NCBI GenBank assembly: GCA_016286585.1
Contig: JAEETC010000007.1
Span: forward strand, 1 to 54,829
Source of the DNA: Prevotella sp.
GTDB taxonomy: Bacteria; Bacteroidota; Bacteroidia; Bacteroidales; Bacteroidaceae
Direction: 5' to 3'
DNA length: 54,829 bases
Numbering within the stretch: position 1 is the stretch's first letter; every line of letters begins with the position of its first letter. The notes under the pieces are model-generated. The model had not been told where the DNA came from and did no database searches. It worked only from the letters and a program-made list of their open reading frames with translations. Positions 44,113 to 52,813 of the stretch are shown piece after piece. The translations under genes were made by a program, and so were the position numbers.

Positions 44113-45831
44113 ATGACTATAAAAAAGACTTCTATTCATATATGCGCCGCCAAGTATGGTGCCGAGAAGCACAACCGGCGCGAAAAGGAGATGAAACATG
44201 TTCATCCCGAGTTTTCACACCTTAACAAGAGTTGGGAGGCAGAGGACTTTGTATCCGTTGCTGACGAAATCCGCAAGGCAAAGGAACGCTACTCTGCGAC
44301 CCATTTCTGCCGTAAGGCCGTTGAAGATGATAACGGCAACAAGACCTGGAGCATAGACAAATCCAAGCCGAAGAAGATGCCCAAGAACGCAGAGCCTATC
44401 CGTGAGGGCGTGGCAGTCATCACCGAGGATACAACGATGGAGCAGATGCAGCAGCTGGCTTCCCGTATTGAGCAGCGTTGGGGCATCAAGACAAGGGCCA
44501 TCTATGCCCACCTCGACGAAGGTCATGAGCACCTGGTCACTGACAAGGATCATCAGGACGGCAAATATCTTGATACTCCAGAAGGCTCCACCAAGTTCCT
44601 GTGGAACTATCATGCCCACTACATCTTCGACTGGACAGACCACGAAACGGGGCAGTGTATCAGCCTCAATCGTCGTGACCTTTCCGAACTGCAGGATATG
44701 CTGGCTAACACCTTCAAAATGGAGCGTGGCAAAAAGAGTGACAAGAAATGGCGCGATGCACATGCTTTCAAGGCAGAGGAAGAGGCAAAACGCGCCAAGG
44801 AGATAGCAGAATATACAGAGCGAAAGAAGGGTGAGGCTGCACAGATAGACAAGGCTATCGGTGAGAAGAAGCAGGAACTGTCAAAGCTTCAGAAGGCCAT
44901 AGACGAACTTCTCTCTGCCACATGCGTACCGGAAGAGAGTCTGGAGGCTGTTCCGTTTGCCGATATGACCTTCACAATGAAAGACTCCGAAGAGACCTTG
45001 ACTGTCAAAGACCTTGTTGAACAGGCATTGGTAAAGATCAACGAGGAGATTAATACTCCTGTTCCCTTGTTCAACCGTGAAGAGTGGAAGAAAGAGCGCA
45101 ACATCAGGACAAGGGCAATCGCTACAAAGCTGACCAATCAGTTGCTTAGCGTCTCCAGCCTCCACAGCAAGCTAATCAAGAATCTTGGTAAACAGTTGTA
45201 TCTTGATGCCAAACAGAAAACAGCAAAGGCGGCACAGACATCCAAGGAGAATGACCGTCTGAAACAGCGTATCTCTGAACTGGACGAAAAAGCCATTGCA
45301 AAAGAAAAGGCCAAAACCGCTGCGGCAGAGAAGAAAGCCCAGGAACAGACAGCACGGGCTGACCGCGAGGCGGCACGGGCAAAGCAGGCTGAGAGCAGAG
45401 TGGCGAAGATGGAGAAGTTCATCCGCTCAATAGGTGCAGTAGAAGCTTTTGAGAACTGGAGCCGTAACTTCTCTTTTGTCGAGGAAGCAGCCAAAGCCCT
45501 CGTTGCATGGGCACATAGTTCCAAGTGTCTTTTTTCTGATAGCGACGAGCAGGTCATTGGCAGAGGCATCATAGCCAAGTGCAGTATTGAGGGCTTGAAC
45601 CCATCCAATGAGCAGAACCGTCAGAAAGCCGCTAATGACATCGCGGATATGGCCAGAGAAACTGTTGGTAATATCGGCAGATTCCAGTGGGACATCGCTG
45701 TTACCCGCATTGGCCAGCTGGCATCAGAGATGATAGTCCCAACTCAAGGTTTGTCTGTAGGTGGCAGTAATGGTAATGCCGACGAGTTGACTAATTGGGA
45801 TGGAACAAAGAAACGAGGATTAGGTATATAA
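44113..45831 (+). CDS. mobV: MobV/Pre-family relaxase
   Basis: A 572-residue relaxase. The N-terminal catalytic region has MTIKKTSIHICAAKYGAEKH, then AHLDEGHEH and the metal-binding NYHAHYIFDWTDHETG, typical of MobV in Bacteroides elements. A long coiled-coil (about residues 220-430, rich in Lys, Glu, Ala) and a C-terminal domain follow. It would nick oriT and lead the strand into the recipient. An in-frame ATG at 44077 also exists; 44113 is chosen because family members begin with this MTIKKTS-like segment. It is followed by a strong hairpin. Confidence 0.88.
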   Translation: MTIKKTSIHICAAKYGAEKHNRREKEMKHVHPEFSHLNKSWEAEDFVSVADEIRKAKERYSATHFCRKAVEDDNGNKTWSIDKSKPKKMPKNAEPIREGVAVITEDTTMEQMQQLASRIEQRWGIKTRAIYAHLDEGHEHLVTDKDHQDGKYLDTPEGSTKFLWNYHAHYIFDWTDHETGQCISLNRRDLSELQDMLANTFKMERGKKSDKKWRDAHAFKAEEEAKRAKEIAEYTERKKGEAAQIDKAIGEKKQELSKLQKAIDELLSATCVPEESLEAVPFADMTFTMKDSEETLTVKDLVEQALVKINEEINTPVPLFNREEWKKERNIRTRAIATKLTNQLLSVSSLHSKLIKNLGKQLYLDAKQKTAKAAQTSKENDRLKQRISELDEKAIAKEKAKTAAAEKKAQEQTARADREAARAKQAESRVAKMEKFIRSIGAVEAFENWSRNFSFVEEAAKALVAWAHSSKCLFSDSDEQVIGRGIIAKCSIEGLNPSNEQNRQKAANDIADMARETVGNIGRFQWDIAVTRIGQLASEMIVPTQGLSVGGSNGNADELTNWDGTKKRGLGI

Positions 45832-45840
45832 ACATAAACC

Positions 45841-45874
45841 AAACATAGCAACCTATTTGTTGGTTGCTATGTTT
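45841..45874. terminator. bidirectional terminator between relaxase and cargo operon
   Basis: A perfect 13-bp stem, AAACATAGCAACC with GGTTGCTATGTTT, around TATTTGTT. The plus strand continues GTTGTTTC. It separates the convergent relaxase and TlpA-like genes. Confidence 0.85.
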
Positions 45875-45899
45875 GTTGTTTCTTGTGATACCTGAATAT

Positions 45900-46670
45900 C
45901 TATTCAGCATCAGCCTCTTTGATGATTTTCAATAGTTCTTCACGCTTCATGTCGTTGGTGCCGTGAACGGCATGACGCACGATGCCCTTCTTGTCAACCA
46001 CGATGGTCAGGGGGAATCCTTCATTGCCAATCCAGGCCATCATGTCCTTGGCCTCGACAAGATGCGTCCACGTGAAATGGTGCTTGTCTGTAATCTTACG
46101 GGCGGTCTCGGCATCGTGGTATGTAGCAGAGAAGAACATCACGCCTGGCAGTTGCTCCTTCCATTCTGACAGGATGGGCATCTCGGCACGGCATGGGCCG
46201 CAGCCGGAGTACCACAGGTTGAGAACCATAACATGTCCCTTCACGCTGTCATTAGTCCATATACGTCCTTCCATGTCTTTCTCGACAAAAGGAGGGAATG
46301 ACTCTCCTTCCTTCGGCGAATACCATGTGCCATCGGACTTTACGCCTGCTTGTGTCAGCTCGCGCATGGTGGCCATCATGTTGATACCGTTCAGGAACTG
46401 GTCGGCGTTGTGAACCTGTTCGCGTGGTATGGCCTTTCGGATAAGCGATTTGGGCAGCGTGGCATTGACATTGATGACAACAACGCTGTTCCCCTCCTTG
46501 TCTTTCAGCCGAAGAATGGACTTCTCGCCATCAGGCAATTGAGGCATTTCGCGGAAGAAATAGCCGTTGGAGAGGAATTTAGGGATAACCGTGTCAATAC
46601 GTTCCTCCTGTGCCGATGCGGCAAGGGGGAGAAATGCAAGTATAAACGCAATTAGTTTCATGTGTCTCAT
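45900..46670 (-). CDS. exported TlpA-like thiol-disulfide protein
   Basis: A 256-residue protein with a signal peptide (to about residue 20, AASAQ). An N-terminal family-specific domain (about 25-120) precedes a thioredoxin fold with the CGPC redox pair at residues 157-160 and a cis-Pro in GFPLTIVV. It probably reduces or isomerises disulfides in the periplasm. It is the last gene of the four-gene minus-strand operon, 30 bp after the lipoprotein gene. Like its three partners it begins M-x-x-M-K, so the second Met (46661) is an alternative start. Confidence 0.85.
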   Translation of the reverse strand: MRHMKLIAFILAFLPLAASAQEERIDTVIPKFLSNGYFFREMPQLPDGEKSILRLKDKEGNSVVVINVNATLPKSLIRKAIPREQVHNADQFLNGINMMATMRELTQAGVKSDGTWYSPKEGESFPPFVEKDMEGRIWTNDSVKGHVMVLNLWYSGCGPCRAEMPILSEWKEQLPGVMFFSATYHDAETARKITDKHHFTWTHLVEAKDMMAWIGNEGFPLTIVVDKKGIVRHAVHGTNDMKREELLKIIKEADAE

Positions 46671-46700
46671 TTTATCGTGAAATGTTTAATGGTAAACTCA

Positions 46701-47588
46701 TTATTTCAGCCTTTCAATCAAGTCTGCCTTATCAAACTTCTGTGAGTAATCGGTGATTTCTATCTTAGATGTGGATTCCAGAAATTTCTGCATCCCAGTC
46801 TTGTATGTTTCAAAGGTGAAGGAGTCTGGCATAGTGTGCTTTATGTTGGAAACCAACTTGCCATCAGCAGTGAGAAAGTTGACATGTACGTCAACCCCAT
46901 AGGCGATTTCGTAATAGTCAGCTGTCAATTCGGGGAGGTCAGACTTGCGAACAGCTACTATCTTGCACTTGAAATCTTCGGGTATATCGGCGAAACCGAC
47001 TGGTTCGGGGATGTAGCTCCAACTTTTGTCAGTAATAACCTCGGTGTGCTGTTGTCCGTCTATGCCGAAGTATTCTGCGGTGATGTCGTAGAACCGGAGA
47101 AGGTCGTCGCTCACGCTGTAGAGGGAGTACTTGACTTGGCAGGTATACTGCCACACTGTGCTTGCAAACTGCTTGAAACGGAACGTATAGAAAATGTCAC
47201 CTGCTGTCACGGTAATAGATGTATTCGTTGCCTGCGCTTTTTTATTGGGCTTAAATTCAATGGATAGTTTATTGCCGTGTATCTCTGCACGGAAATTTTC
47301 ACCGTAAATAAGCCCGTAATCTATTTCGTCCATATAGGGCGGAAGGATTGGCTCTCCATCAACCTCGGCTTCGGCGAACCATGGTTTTGAATAGTTGAGG
47401 CATGAAAAAGTAATAGTCTCACCATCTTCCGAAATATTATAGACCTTATCTGAAGTCTGTACTGGCACTTCAGCCTTCCAGACCATCGGGTCCCAATCCC
47501 CATCTTTGCTTTCGCTGCTGCAAGAGGCAAGGGAGAGCATGGCAGCGCACATCACGAGGATGTTTCTCCAGATTTTCATTGTTCTCAT
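46701..47588 (-). CDS. lipoprotein of unknown function, large form
   Basis: A 295-residue protein with a lipoprotein signal (LSLASC, lipid on Cys23). The first 130 residues (DGDWDPMVWKAEVPVQ to TAGDIFYTFRFKQF) match the 144-residue lipoprotein at 48518-48952, including the MVWKAE-P-V and GDxxYTFxF stretches. They form a beta-rich, Ig/BACON-like domain. The rest is unique. It overlaps the DUF4377 gene (ATGA), so the two are coupled. It starts MRTMKIWR, as does its upstream neighbour. No function assigned. Confidence 0.7.
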   Translation of the reverse strand: MRTMKIWRNILVMCAAMLSLASCSSESKDGDWDPMVWKAEVPVQTSDKVYNISEDGETITFSCLNYSKPWFAEAEVDGEPILPPYMDEIDYGLIYGENFRAEIHGNKLSIEFKPNKKAQATNTSITVTAGDIFYTFRFKQFASTVWQYTCQVKYSLYSVSDDLLRFYDITAEYFGIDGQQHTEVITDKSWSYIPEPVGFADIPEDFKCKIVAVRKSDLPELTADYYEIAYGVDVHVNFLTADGKLVSNIKHTMPDSFTFETYKTGMQKFLESTSKIEITDYSQKFDKADLIERLK

Positions 47589-48415
47589 TTCTTCTTAATT
47601 GTAAACTCCACTTTTTGTATTCCGCGCTTATAGACATTGGCGAGGATGAGGTTGTAGTGCAGCGTTTCGCCCTGTTTCATTGATTGCTGAACGTACACCA
47701 TCTCGCTCTCGGTAAGGATGTTCTTGAAGAGAAAGGCAGAACGATTGCCCGGCACAAGGCGTATCTCATCGGTAAGTGGTGAAAGGACGTAGGCGTAGGT
47801 TGCTTGATAGCGGGCACCTGCCTGCCATAGCGGATGGCTCTTGTCGAGAATGTTCTCCAGGTAGATTTGCGCATGCTTGTCGAATTCGGGCGTTGGCGTG
47901 CCGTCAGCGTATGTCATCTTGCTGTCGGCATCCACCAGATATTCACCTCCTTTGGCTATGGCATACTTCTCTACCGGGCACAGCTGCTCATACTCTATGT
48001 CGGCCTCGCTCTTTACTTTTTTCTCCACAGGCTCTGCCACCTCTTCCACTTTCTTGTCGGCAAGGATGCGCACCAGTTCGTATGTGCGGTTGCTGGCATC
48101 CTGGGGAGGATTGGCCAGAATAGTCCGCTTCACGCGCAGCACGTATTCATGACCTCTTTCGTAAGTGAAGCCTTTGACTTCGCTAAAGTACAGGTTCTGC
48201 CATTGTCCCGGCTCGTCTTCCGTCATCACTTGCATACACTCGATGGGATGCTCTCCCAAGCTGTCGAAGAGGTCATACATAACGCCTGGTTCAGCGGAAA
48301 CATTCATGATAATTTCCTTGGTAATGTCTTTGTCATCATCGTCGCTGCTGCAAGAGGTGAGGAAGATAACAGCAAGCATCGCAAAAGCGAGTCTCCAGAT
48401 TTTCATTGTTCTCAT
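47585..48415 (-). CDS. DUF4377-containing lipoprotein
   Basis: A 276-residue protein with a lipoprotein signal (IFLTSCSS) and an Asp-rich linker. A DUF4377-like region lies at about 35-105 (EHPIECMQVM, LYFSEVKGFTYERGHEYVLRVKR split as GFTYERGHEY and VLRVKR). A second half of about 150 residues is not recognised. DUF4377 occurs in Bacteroidetes lipoproteins of unknown role. Second gene of the operon, 102 bp after the 144-residue lipoprotein gene and overlapping the next by 4 bp. Confidence 0.7.
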   Translation of the reverse strand: MRTMKIWRLAFAMLAVIFLTSCSSDDDDKDITKEIIMNVSAEPGVMYDLFDSLGEHPIECMQVMTEDEPGQWQNLYFSEVKGFTYERGHEYVLRVKRTILANPPQDASNRTYELVRILADKKVEEVAEPVEKKVKSEADIEYEQLCPVEKYAIAKGGEYLVDADSKMTYADGTPTPEFDKHAQIYLENILDKSHPLWQAGARYQATYAYVLSPLTDEIRLVPGNRSAFLFKNILTESEMVYVQQSMKQGETLHYNLILANVYKRGIQKVEFTIKKK

Positions 48416-48517
48416 TACTATTATTTCTTATTAATGTTTCTACTATTATAAACGATGTGAAGTGAGAAATCCTGCATCGCTGGGCGTTAAATGTTCTTAA
48501 TCGGAACCAACAGGCAA

Positions 48518-48952
48518 TCAATGTGTCAGTTGCAAGAACTTGAAAGTATAGACCACATCACCAGCCGATACTGTGATGTCTGTTGCTATTGCGGGAAATC
48601 CATCGTGCTTGAAAAAGATGACGGAGAGTTTGTTGTCGATAATGGTTGCACAAAAATGCTCTCCCCAAAGCGTGGGGTATTCTGGATTATCATAGTTGCT
48701 GTGTGTATAAGATGGCGTAATTTCTTTTTCCCTCTCCACAGCTTTCTCAAACCAGATGTTCGAATAGTTCTCGCAGACGAAAGTTAGTGTTTCGCCCTTG
48801 CCTGAGACAACATATCTGCCATCCTCTGTGTGTACAGGCATTTCCGCTTTCCATACCATGCTGTTACAGTCAGCATCTTCCTTGTCGCATGAGACGAAGG
48901 AGGAAACGACAAGTATCGTAAATACGACTCTCCAAAACTTCATTGTTTCCAT
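48518..48952 (-). CDS. lipoprotein of unknown function, short form
   Basis: A 144-residue protein with a lipoprotein signal (SSFVSCDKE) and one beta-rich domain matching the N-terminal half of the lipoprotein at 46701-47588. It is first in the operon, driven by the TACCTTTG box at 48979-48986. The short form ends directly after the shared domain (VVYTFKFLQLTH), so it is either a minimal member or a truncated duplicate. Starts METMKFWR. Confidence 0.65.
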   Translation of the reverse strand: METMKFWRVVFTILVVSSFVSCDKEDADCNSMVWKAEMPVHTEDGRYVVSGKGETLTFVCENYSNIWFEKAVEREKEITPSYTHSNYDNPEYPTLWGEHFCATIIDNKLSVIFFKHDGFPAIATDITVSAGDVVYTFKFLQLTH

Positions 48953-48978
48953 TATTCCTATTGTTTTGAATGTTTGTG

Positions 48979-48986
48979 CAAAGGTA
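48979..48986 (-). promoter_or_regulatory. -7 box of the lipoprotein-TlpA operon
   Basis: Minus-strand TACCTTTG followed by CAC, 27 bp before the ATG at 48952. It is the only promoter-like site seen before the four-gene operon. Confidence 0.65.
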
Positions 48987-49104
48987 ATAGAAATAAGCGA
49001 ATGTCTTTAAGAGTCTCTCGAGTTTTTCAGGCAAAAAAAAGAAAAAGGAAATATCTATACGTTTGATAATTAACGGATTATTGCGAATTTTAAATCAAAG
49101 TAAA

Positions 49105-50748
49105 TCAAGTATGATTTAGAAGCCGAATCAGGTTGGATTTGAGCGAACGACTGCCTTTTGCACTGAAAAGTTTCTGATTGGCACGGGTCTTGGCTGTGGT
49201 GATGGCCTGAGGTGCAGATTCGGTCAGATTGGCAATGTCGCCCTCCGCGAAGCCTAGGATGAGTAGGCAGCAGGTATGGAGTTCCAGAGGCGAAAGCGCA
49301 TTGTCTTTAGTCAGCGCCTCGTAGAACTGAGGAACGTCCTTGCTCACCTGCATGTCGAGCAATCGCCATTCGGCACTGGTTGGGGCAGGATGCTCCACAG
49401 GGTTGCTGGCCTTGCCTTTGAATATCCTCACGATGTCGCTTGACTCAAAAGTAGAAAGCCCACCTTCTGCGCTTTGTCTTCCGACAGCAGCCTGAAGTTC
49501 TCCGATGGTGTGCAGCAGTTCTGTCTCACGTTGCTCTTTGTCGGCTATCAACTTCTCGTAATCTTTTTCTTTCAGTTGCTTTAACTCTGCTTGTACTTGC
49601 AGGTGTTCACGTCGGGCAGAACTTAAAGCTTCGCTGAACTTACGTATTTCCTCACGCCTCCGTCTTTGGAATCGGCGATAGGTGTTGATGCCGAAGACGA
49701 GACCTGCTATTGCCGCCACACTGATAATAAATATCCACTGATGGGCTTTTCTCGCCTTTTCTGCCTCCTGCTGAGCCAACCGCTCACTTCGGGTGTAGTT
49801 GTAGAGTGACGACATCTGGCTGATGGCTTCTGCGCTCATCTGTTTGTGGAGCGAGTCCTGTGCCGCTTCGAAGAGCAACGAATAATGATAGACAGAATCC
49901 ACGTTGTTTCTCTTGCGATAAACCTGTAGCAGACCTTTGCTGACATCCGACTGATAGCCGTATGTTTGAGCCCTGCGCAAATAAAGCTCGGCCGAATCAA
50001 CCTTTCCCACAGCCAACAGATAGAAGGCTTTCATTACATAATAATGTTCGCGCCCCTTGACAATATAGCCATTCTTGTCGACAAGTCCCGATTCCTTCTC
50101 GAAAATACCGAGCGCCTCGCGTGCCTTGTCGAGCTTGCCCTGCACGGTATATACGGAAAAGGCGACGCCAAGCTCATCAGCAGCATTTTCCTTGTCGCCA
50201 AGTCGCAGATAATCACGGCGGCTTTCTTCAACAACCTGCAGCAGACCTTCTATATCGCCCATCGTCCAATAGGGTCTCACGAGTTGTGATCTGGCCTCCA
50301 CATAATACAGCTCATCGCCTACTTTCCTGGCATAGTTGATATAGTGCTGCACAGCCCAAAGTTCATCATTGGGCAGATTCTGTTCATGAAAGATACGGGC
50401 CATCTGACCATAGACGACTTGCAGCGTATAGAAGTCACAATCGGTTCTCGTGGTATCTGCCGCCTCAATGGCATCATAGTAGGCCTGCAGCGACTTGGGA
50501 GCCTCACCCATGTCGAAGAGTGAGCGTCCCAGCAGATACCTGGCCTGCATTTGCTCATTGCTGGTGCCAAAACGGTCGAAATAGTCCACCAGCCGTTGCG
50601 TCAATGAGTCGGTTGTGAACAGTTCCCCGCTTCTGTTTGTGGCTAAGGTCTGTTCAAGCAGTTTCTGCATCTTCGCTTTCTCACTTGGCGTTGAGCAGGC
50701 AACAAACAGACAGGCTGCAACTAAGATATATAGTGTCTTCTTGAACAT
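49105..50748 (-). CDS. membrane-anchored TPR protein with C-terminal HTH (one-component regulator)
   Basis: A 547-residue protein. The N-terminal signal with lipobox-like LFVACS is followed by outside-facing TPR helices (about 30-330), one membrane helix (WIFIISVAAIAGLVFGI, about 345-362) and a long coiled coil (about 370-440). The C-terminal LuxR-like HTH (about 485-547) contains LSPLELHTCCLLILGFAEGD, split here at 20 residues. This layout is common in Bacteroidales as a membrane-spanning regulator. The start at 50748 (MFKKTLYILV) gives the signal; a longer frame exists upstream. It is 44 bp after the Abi gene and upstream of the lipoprotein operon, which it may control. Confidence 0.78.
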   Translation of the reverse strand: MFKKTLYILVAACLFVACSTPSEKAKMQKLLEQTLATNRSGELFTTDSLTQRLVDYFDRFGTSNEQMQARYLLGRSLFDMGEAPKSLQAYYDAIEAADTTRTDCDFYTLQVVYGQMARIFHEQNLPNDELWAVQHYINYARKVGDELYYVEARSQLVRPYWTMGDIEGLLQVVEESRRDYLRLGDKENAADELGVAFSVYTVQGKLDKAREALGIFEKESGLVDKNGYIVKGREHYYVMKAFYLLAVGKVDSAELYLRRAQTYGYQSDVSKGLLQVYRKRNNVDSVYHYSLLFEAAQDSLHKQMSAEAISQMSSLYNYTRSERLAQQEAEKARKAHQWIFIISVAAIAGLVFGINTYRRFQRRRREEIRKFSEALSSARREHLQVQAELKQLKEKDYEKLIADKEQRETELLHTIGELQAAVGRQSAEGGLSTFESSDIVRIFKGKASNPVEHPAPTSAEWRLLDMQVSKDVPQFYEALTKDNALSPLELHTCCLLILGFAEGDIANLTESAPQAITTAKTRANQKLFSAKGSRSLKSNLIRLLNHT

Positions 50749-50791
50749 TTTCAGCGTATATGGTCTGGAATTATAAGTAGGAATACATTGG

Positions 50792-51694
50792 CTATTTCCA
50801 CAGCGGCTCATTCTCCCAACCTTGCGGGAACCCCATCGCTGCAATATCGATAGCAGGGTATTCTGCAAGCAGGGCATCAATCTTCCCCTTCATATCATTG
50901 TTGGGCGATATGACATCCAAGAAGTACTTGATGATACACAAGTCAAAGTAAACTCGAAGTGTATCCGTTGGCAACAGAATCCACTTGCCAGTCAGTCGGT
51001 TTGGAATCATTGGCCTAATTGTATTCTGCTTATTCCATACTCTCGCATGGTGACAACAGTAATTGCGTGTCAAAGCAACAATGGTTAGCCATGACTCGAA
51101 GGGAGCAATCTGCAATCCAAACTTCTGGGCTATACGCTTCTTGATTTTGGCTATTTTGATATTGCTGTAGATGTTAGTGATAACTCCAAACGGCAAAAAC
51201 TCTGCTAAAATCCATGCGGGTGGATATGGGTCGGAGTAGGTTTGCTTAAAGTGGACTATAAAATCTTCCCGTGAACGGCGCAGTTCTGCATCAATCAAAT
51301 CCATAGTGTGACGATACTTTGTCGCATCTACGAAGCTGTTACTGTCTGTCATCCAAAAAGGATTGTTAGTCATTTCGCTTCCAATATTCACAATGGCACT
51401 GCGGACGGCCACCTCGATTTTCTCAATCTCATTGAATATCAGTAATCGCAGCTTCTTGTCGAACCGATAGAGCATCATCACCTGGTCAAAAGAAGTGTTT
51501 GGCTTATACTGGTGTTGCTCTTTTGGCATTTTGAGTAATGGATACATATAGGCTGAAAGGCGATAGTAACCTATAAACTCTAAATACCTCTTAGCCTTAG
51601 CAGCGTCAGCTATGGCAAGACCTCTTGATTGCAACAGTCTCACAAGGTCATGGGCATTGGTGTATGGTTTCTGAAATGGACCTCTATTGCTCAT
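50792..51694 (-). CDS. Abi family (AbiD/AbiF-like) HEPN protein
   Basis: A 300-residue protein of the Abi_2 family, which includes lactococcal AbiD and AbiF phage-exclusion proteins. The typical N-terminus has LLQSRGLAIAD and LEFIGYYRLSAYMYPL. The HEPN RNase-type motif RNYCCHH has Arg210 and His215/216 (R-x4-H). Such proteins likely cut RNA when triggered by phage infection, though not every member is proven. The start at 51694 is set by a promoter at 51760-51789 (minus); a frame extending to 51835 would include it. Cargo of the element, so a phage-defence function for the carrier is likely. Confidence 0.83.
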   Translation of the reverse strand: MSNRGPFQKPYTNAHDLVRLLQSRGLAIADAAKAKRYLEFIGYYRLSAYMYPLLKMPKEQHQYKPNTSFDQVMMLYRFDKKLRLLIFNEIEKIEVAVRSAIVNIGSEMTNNPFWMTDSNSFVDATKYRHTMDLIDAELRRSREDFIVHFKQTYSDPYPPAWILAEFLPFGVITNIYSNIKIAKIKKRIAQKFGLQIAPFESWLTIVALTRNYCCHHARVWNKQNTIRPMIPNRLTGKWILLPTDTLRVYFDLCIIKYFLDVISPNNDMKGKIDALLAEYPAIDIAAMGFPQGWENEPLWK

Positions 51695-51759
51695 CGTATA
51701 AAAATAAAACGACCCGCACATTTGAGCATCGTTGAGAGGCTTGGCGGGTTCTGGTGGTG

Positions 51760-51789
51760 CAAAGGTACGAAGATTTTTCGAAATGACAA
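51760..51789 (-). promoter_or_regulatory. promoter of the Abi gene
   Basis: On the minus strand TTG (51787-51789), a 19-bp spacer and TACCTTTG (51760-51767). It overlaps the end of the upstream membrane-protein gene by a few codons at its -33 side and fixes the Abi start at 51694. Confidence 0.7.
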
Positions 51790-51794
51790 TGGTT

Positions 51795-52688
51795 TTATCC
51801 ATAAAAATGACTTTCAGCATAACTTTTTGGCTCATTTCCTGTCTTTTCAGCCATTTTCAGCTCCCAATAAGCGTCAATGAGCAGCTGCATCTTGTCTTTT
51901 CCCATCATCTTCTTTTCCAGTGTGGAAATCTCAGTGTTTGAGAAAGTGGAAGAGAATACCGTCTTTGCGAATTTGGCACAGTCAACTCTCTCCTTACCCA
52001 GCAAAATGAAACAACTGCAGATTTCCATGATACGATGCTGGCTATAGAGGGTATCCTTCGCTATTTCGACATCAGGGGCAGACAAAGTTCCATCGTTGAT
52101 GAACTCAATGGCCCGAGCTTTAATGGCATCCTGTTCTTCTTTGCCGTATTGTGTCAGCTGATCCAAGAACCAGGGCAGAACCTTCTTGTTCAGTTCTTCC
52201 CAATGCTTAGCTTCCTCATCCTCCTCGCATGGTTGTTCAGGCTCATGCGGATCCTCTTGTTGCTGTGTATCCTTTGGTTGAGTCTCATCTACTTGATTTT
52301 GACTGTCAACCACCTGTCCATCGTTTGCCGCTAATGGGACTTCTGCTGGCTGTATGGACGATGGAAAACTCTTTGTATTGGATTGTCCTGCCAGCTGCAC
52401 ACTTATCGGTTTGGCCAAATCCATAAAGCCAATTCCTGCCAACCCCAGTGATGCAGCTATACCGACACAACCCACCAGATACCAATCGAGCCTTTGCCCG
52501 TTTCCCAGACCATCATGCCACATCATTATATATAAAAGGTAGACGATGGAAACGCCTGAGAGACCAAAGCAGACCCATTTCCGCATAGGTGACTTGAACT
52601 TGCCCAGCATCCAATAGATGACAAAGGACAGAATCACAATTATTCCTATCATACTCGTGTATGAGAAAGAAAACGATAACGATACCAT
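51795..52688 (-). CDS. membrane protein of unknown function
   Basis: A 297-residue protein with three or four N-terminal hydrophobic helices (within residues 10-110). A Gln-, Glu- and Pro-rich linker follows (about 125-175), then a soluble helical domain (about 180-297; WEELNKKVLPWFLDQL and IAKDTLYSQHRIMEICS). No family recognised. The start at 52688 is chosen because a promoter (TAATTTTG on the minus strand, 52709-52716) lies just upstream. It ends 101 bp before the Abi start. A membrane-linked partner of Abi is possible but unproven. Confidence 0.65.
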   Translation of the reverse strand: MVSLSFSFSYTSMIGIIVILSFVIYWMLGKFKSPMRKWVCFGLSGVSIVYLLYIMMWHDGLGNGQRLDWYLVGCVGIAASLGLAGIGFMDLAKPISVQLAGQSNTKSFPSSIQPAEVPLAANDGQVVDSQNQVDETQPKDTQQQEDPHEPEQPCEEDEEAKHWEELNKKVLPWFLDQLTQYGKEEQDAIKARAIEFINDGTLSAPDVEIAKDTLYSQHRIMEICSCFILLGKERVDCAKFAKTVFSSTFSNTEISTLEKKMMGKDKMQLLIDAYWELKMAEKTGNEPKSYAESHFYG

Positions 52689-52708
52689 AACAATCTTTTT
52701 ACGGAGTG

Positions 52709-52738
52709 CAAAATTACAATAAAAAAGCCATAAACAAA
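52709..52738 (-). promoter_or_regulatory. promoter of the membrane-protein gene
   Basis: On the minus strand TTTG (52735-52738), an 18-bp spacer and TAATTTTG (52709-52716) followed by CAC, 20 bp before the ATG at 52688. Confidence 0.65.
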
Positions 52739-52813
52739 TCAGCATTAACAATAAACTTCCCATTTTTAACATTGCACCAAATCACAACGTTGGGACGAGA
52801 TGCACGACGTTAG

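Noticed and set aside
45875..45899. Right end of the mobile element near the relaxase terminator
   Set aside because: No direct repeat of the 38.7-kb region was found here, whereas an exact 14-bp match exists at 52914-52927.
51695..51835. An N-terminal extension of the Abi protein
   Set aside because: A good promoter lies inside the extension, and homologues begin near MSNRGPF.
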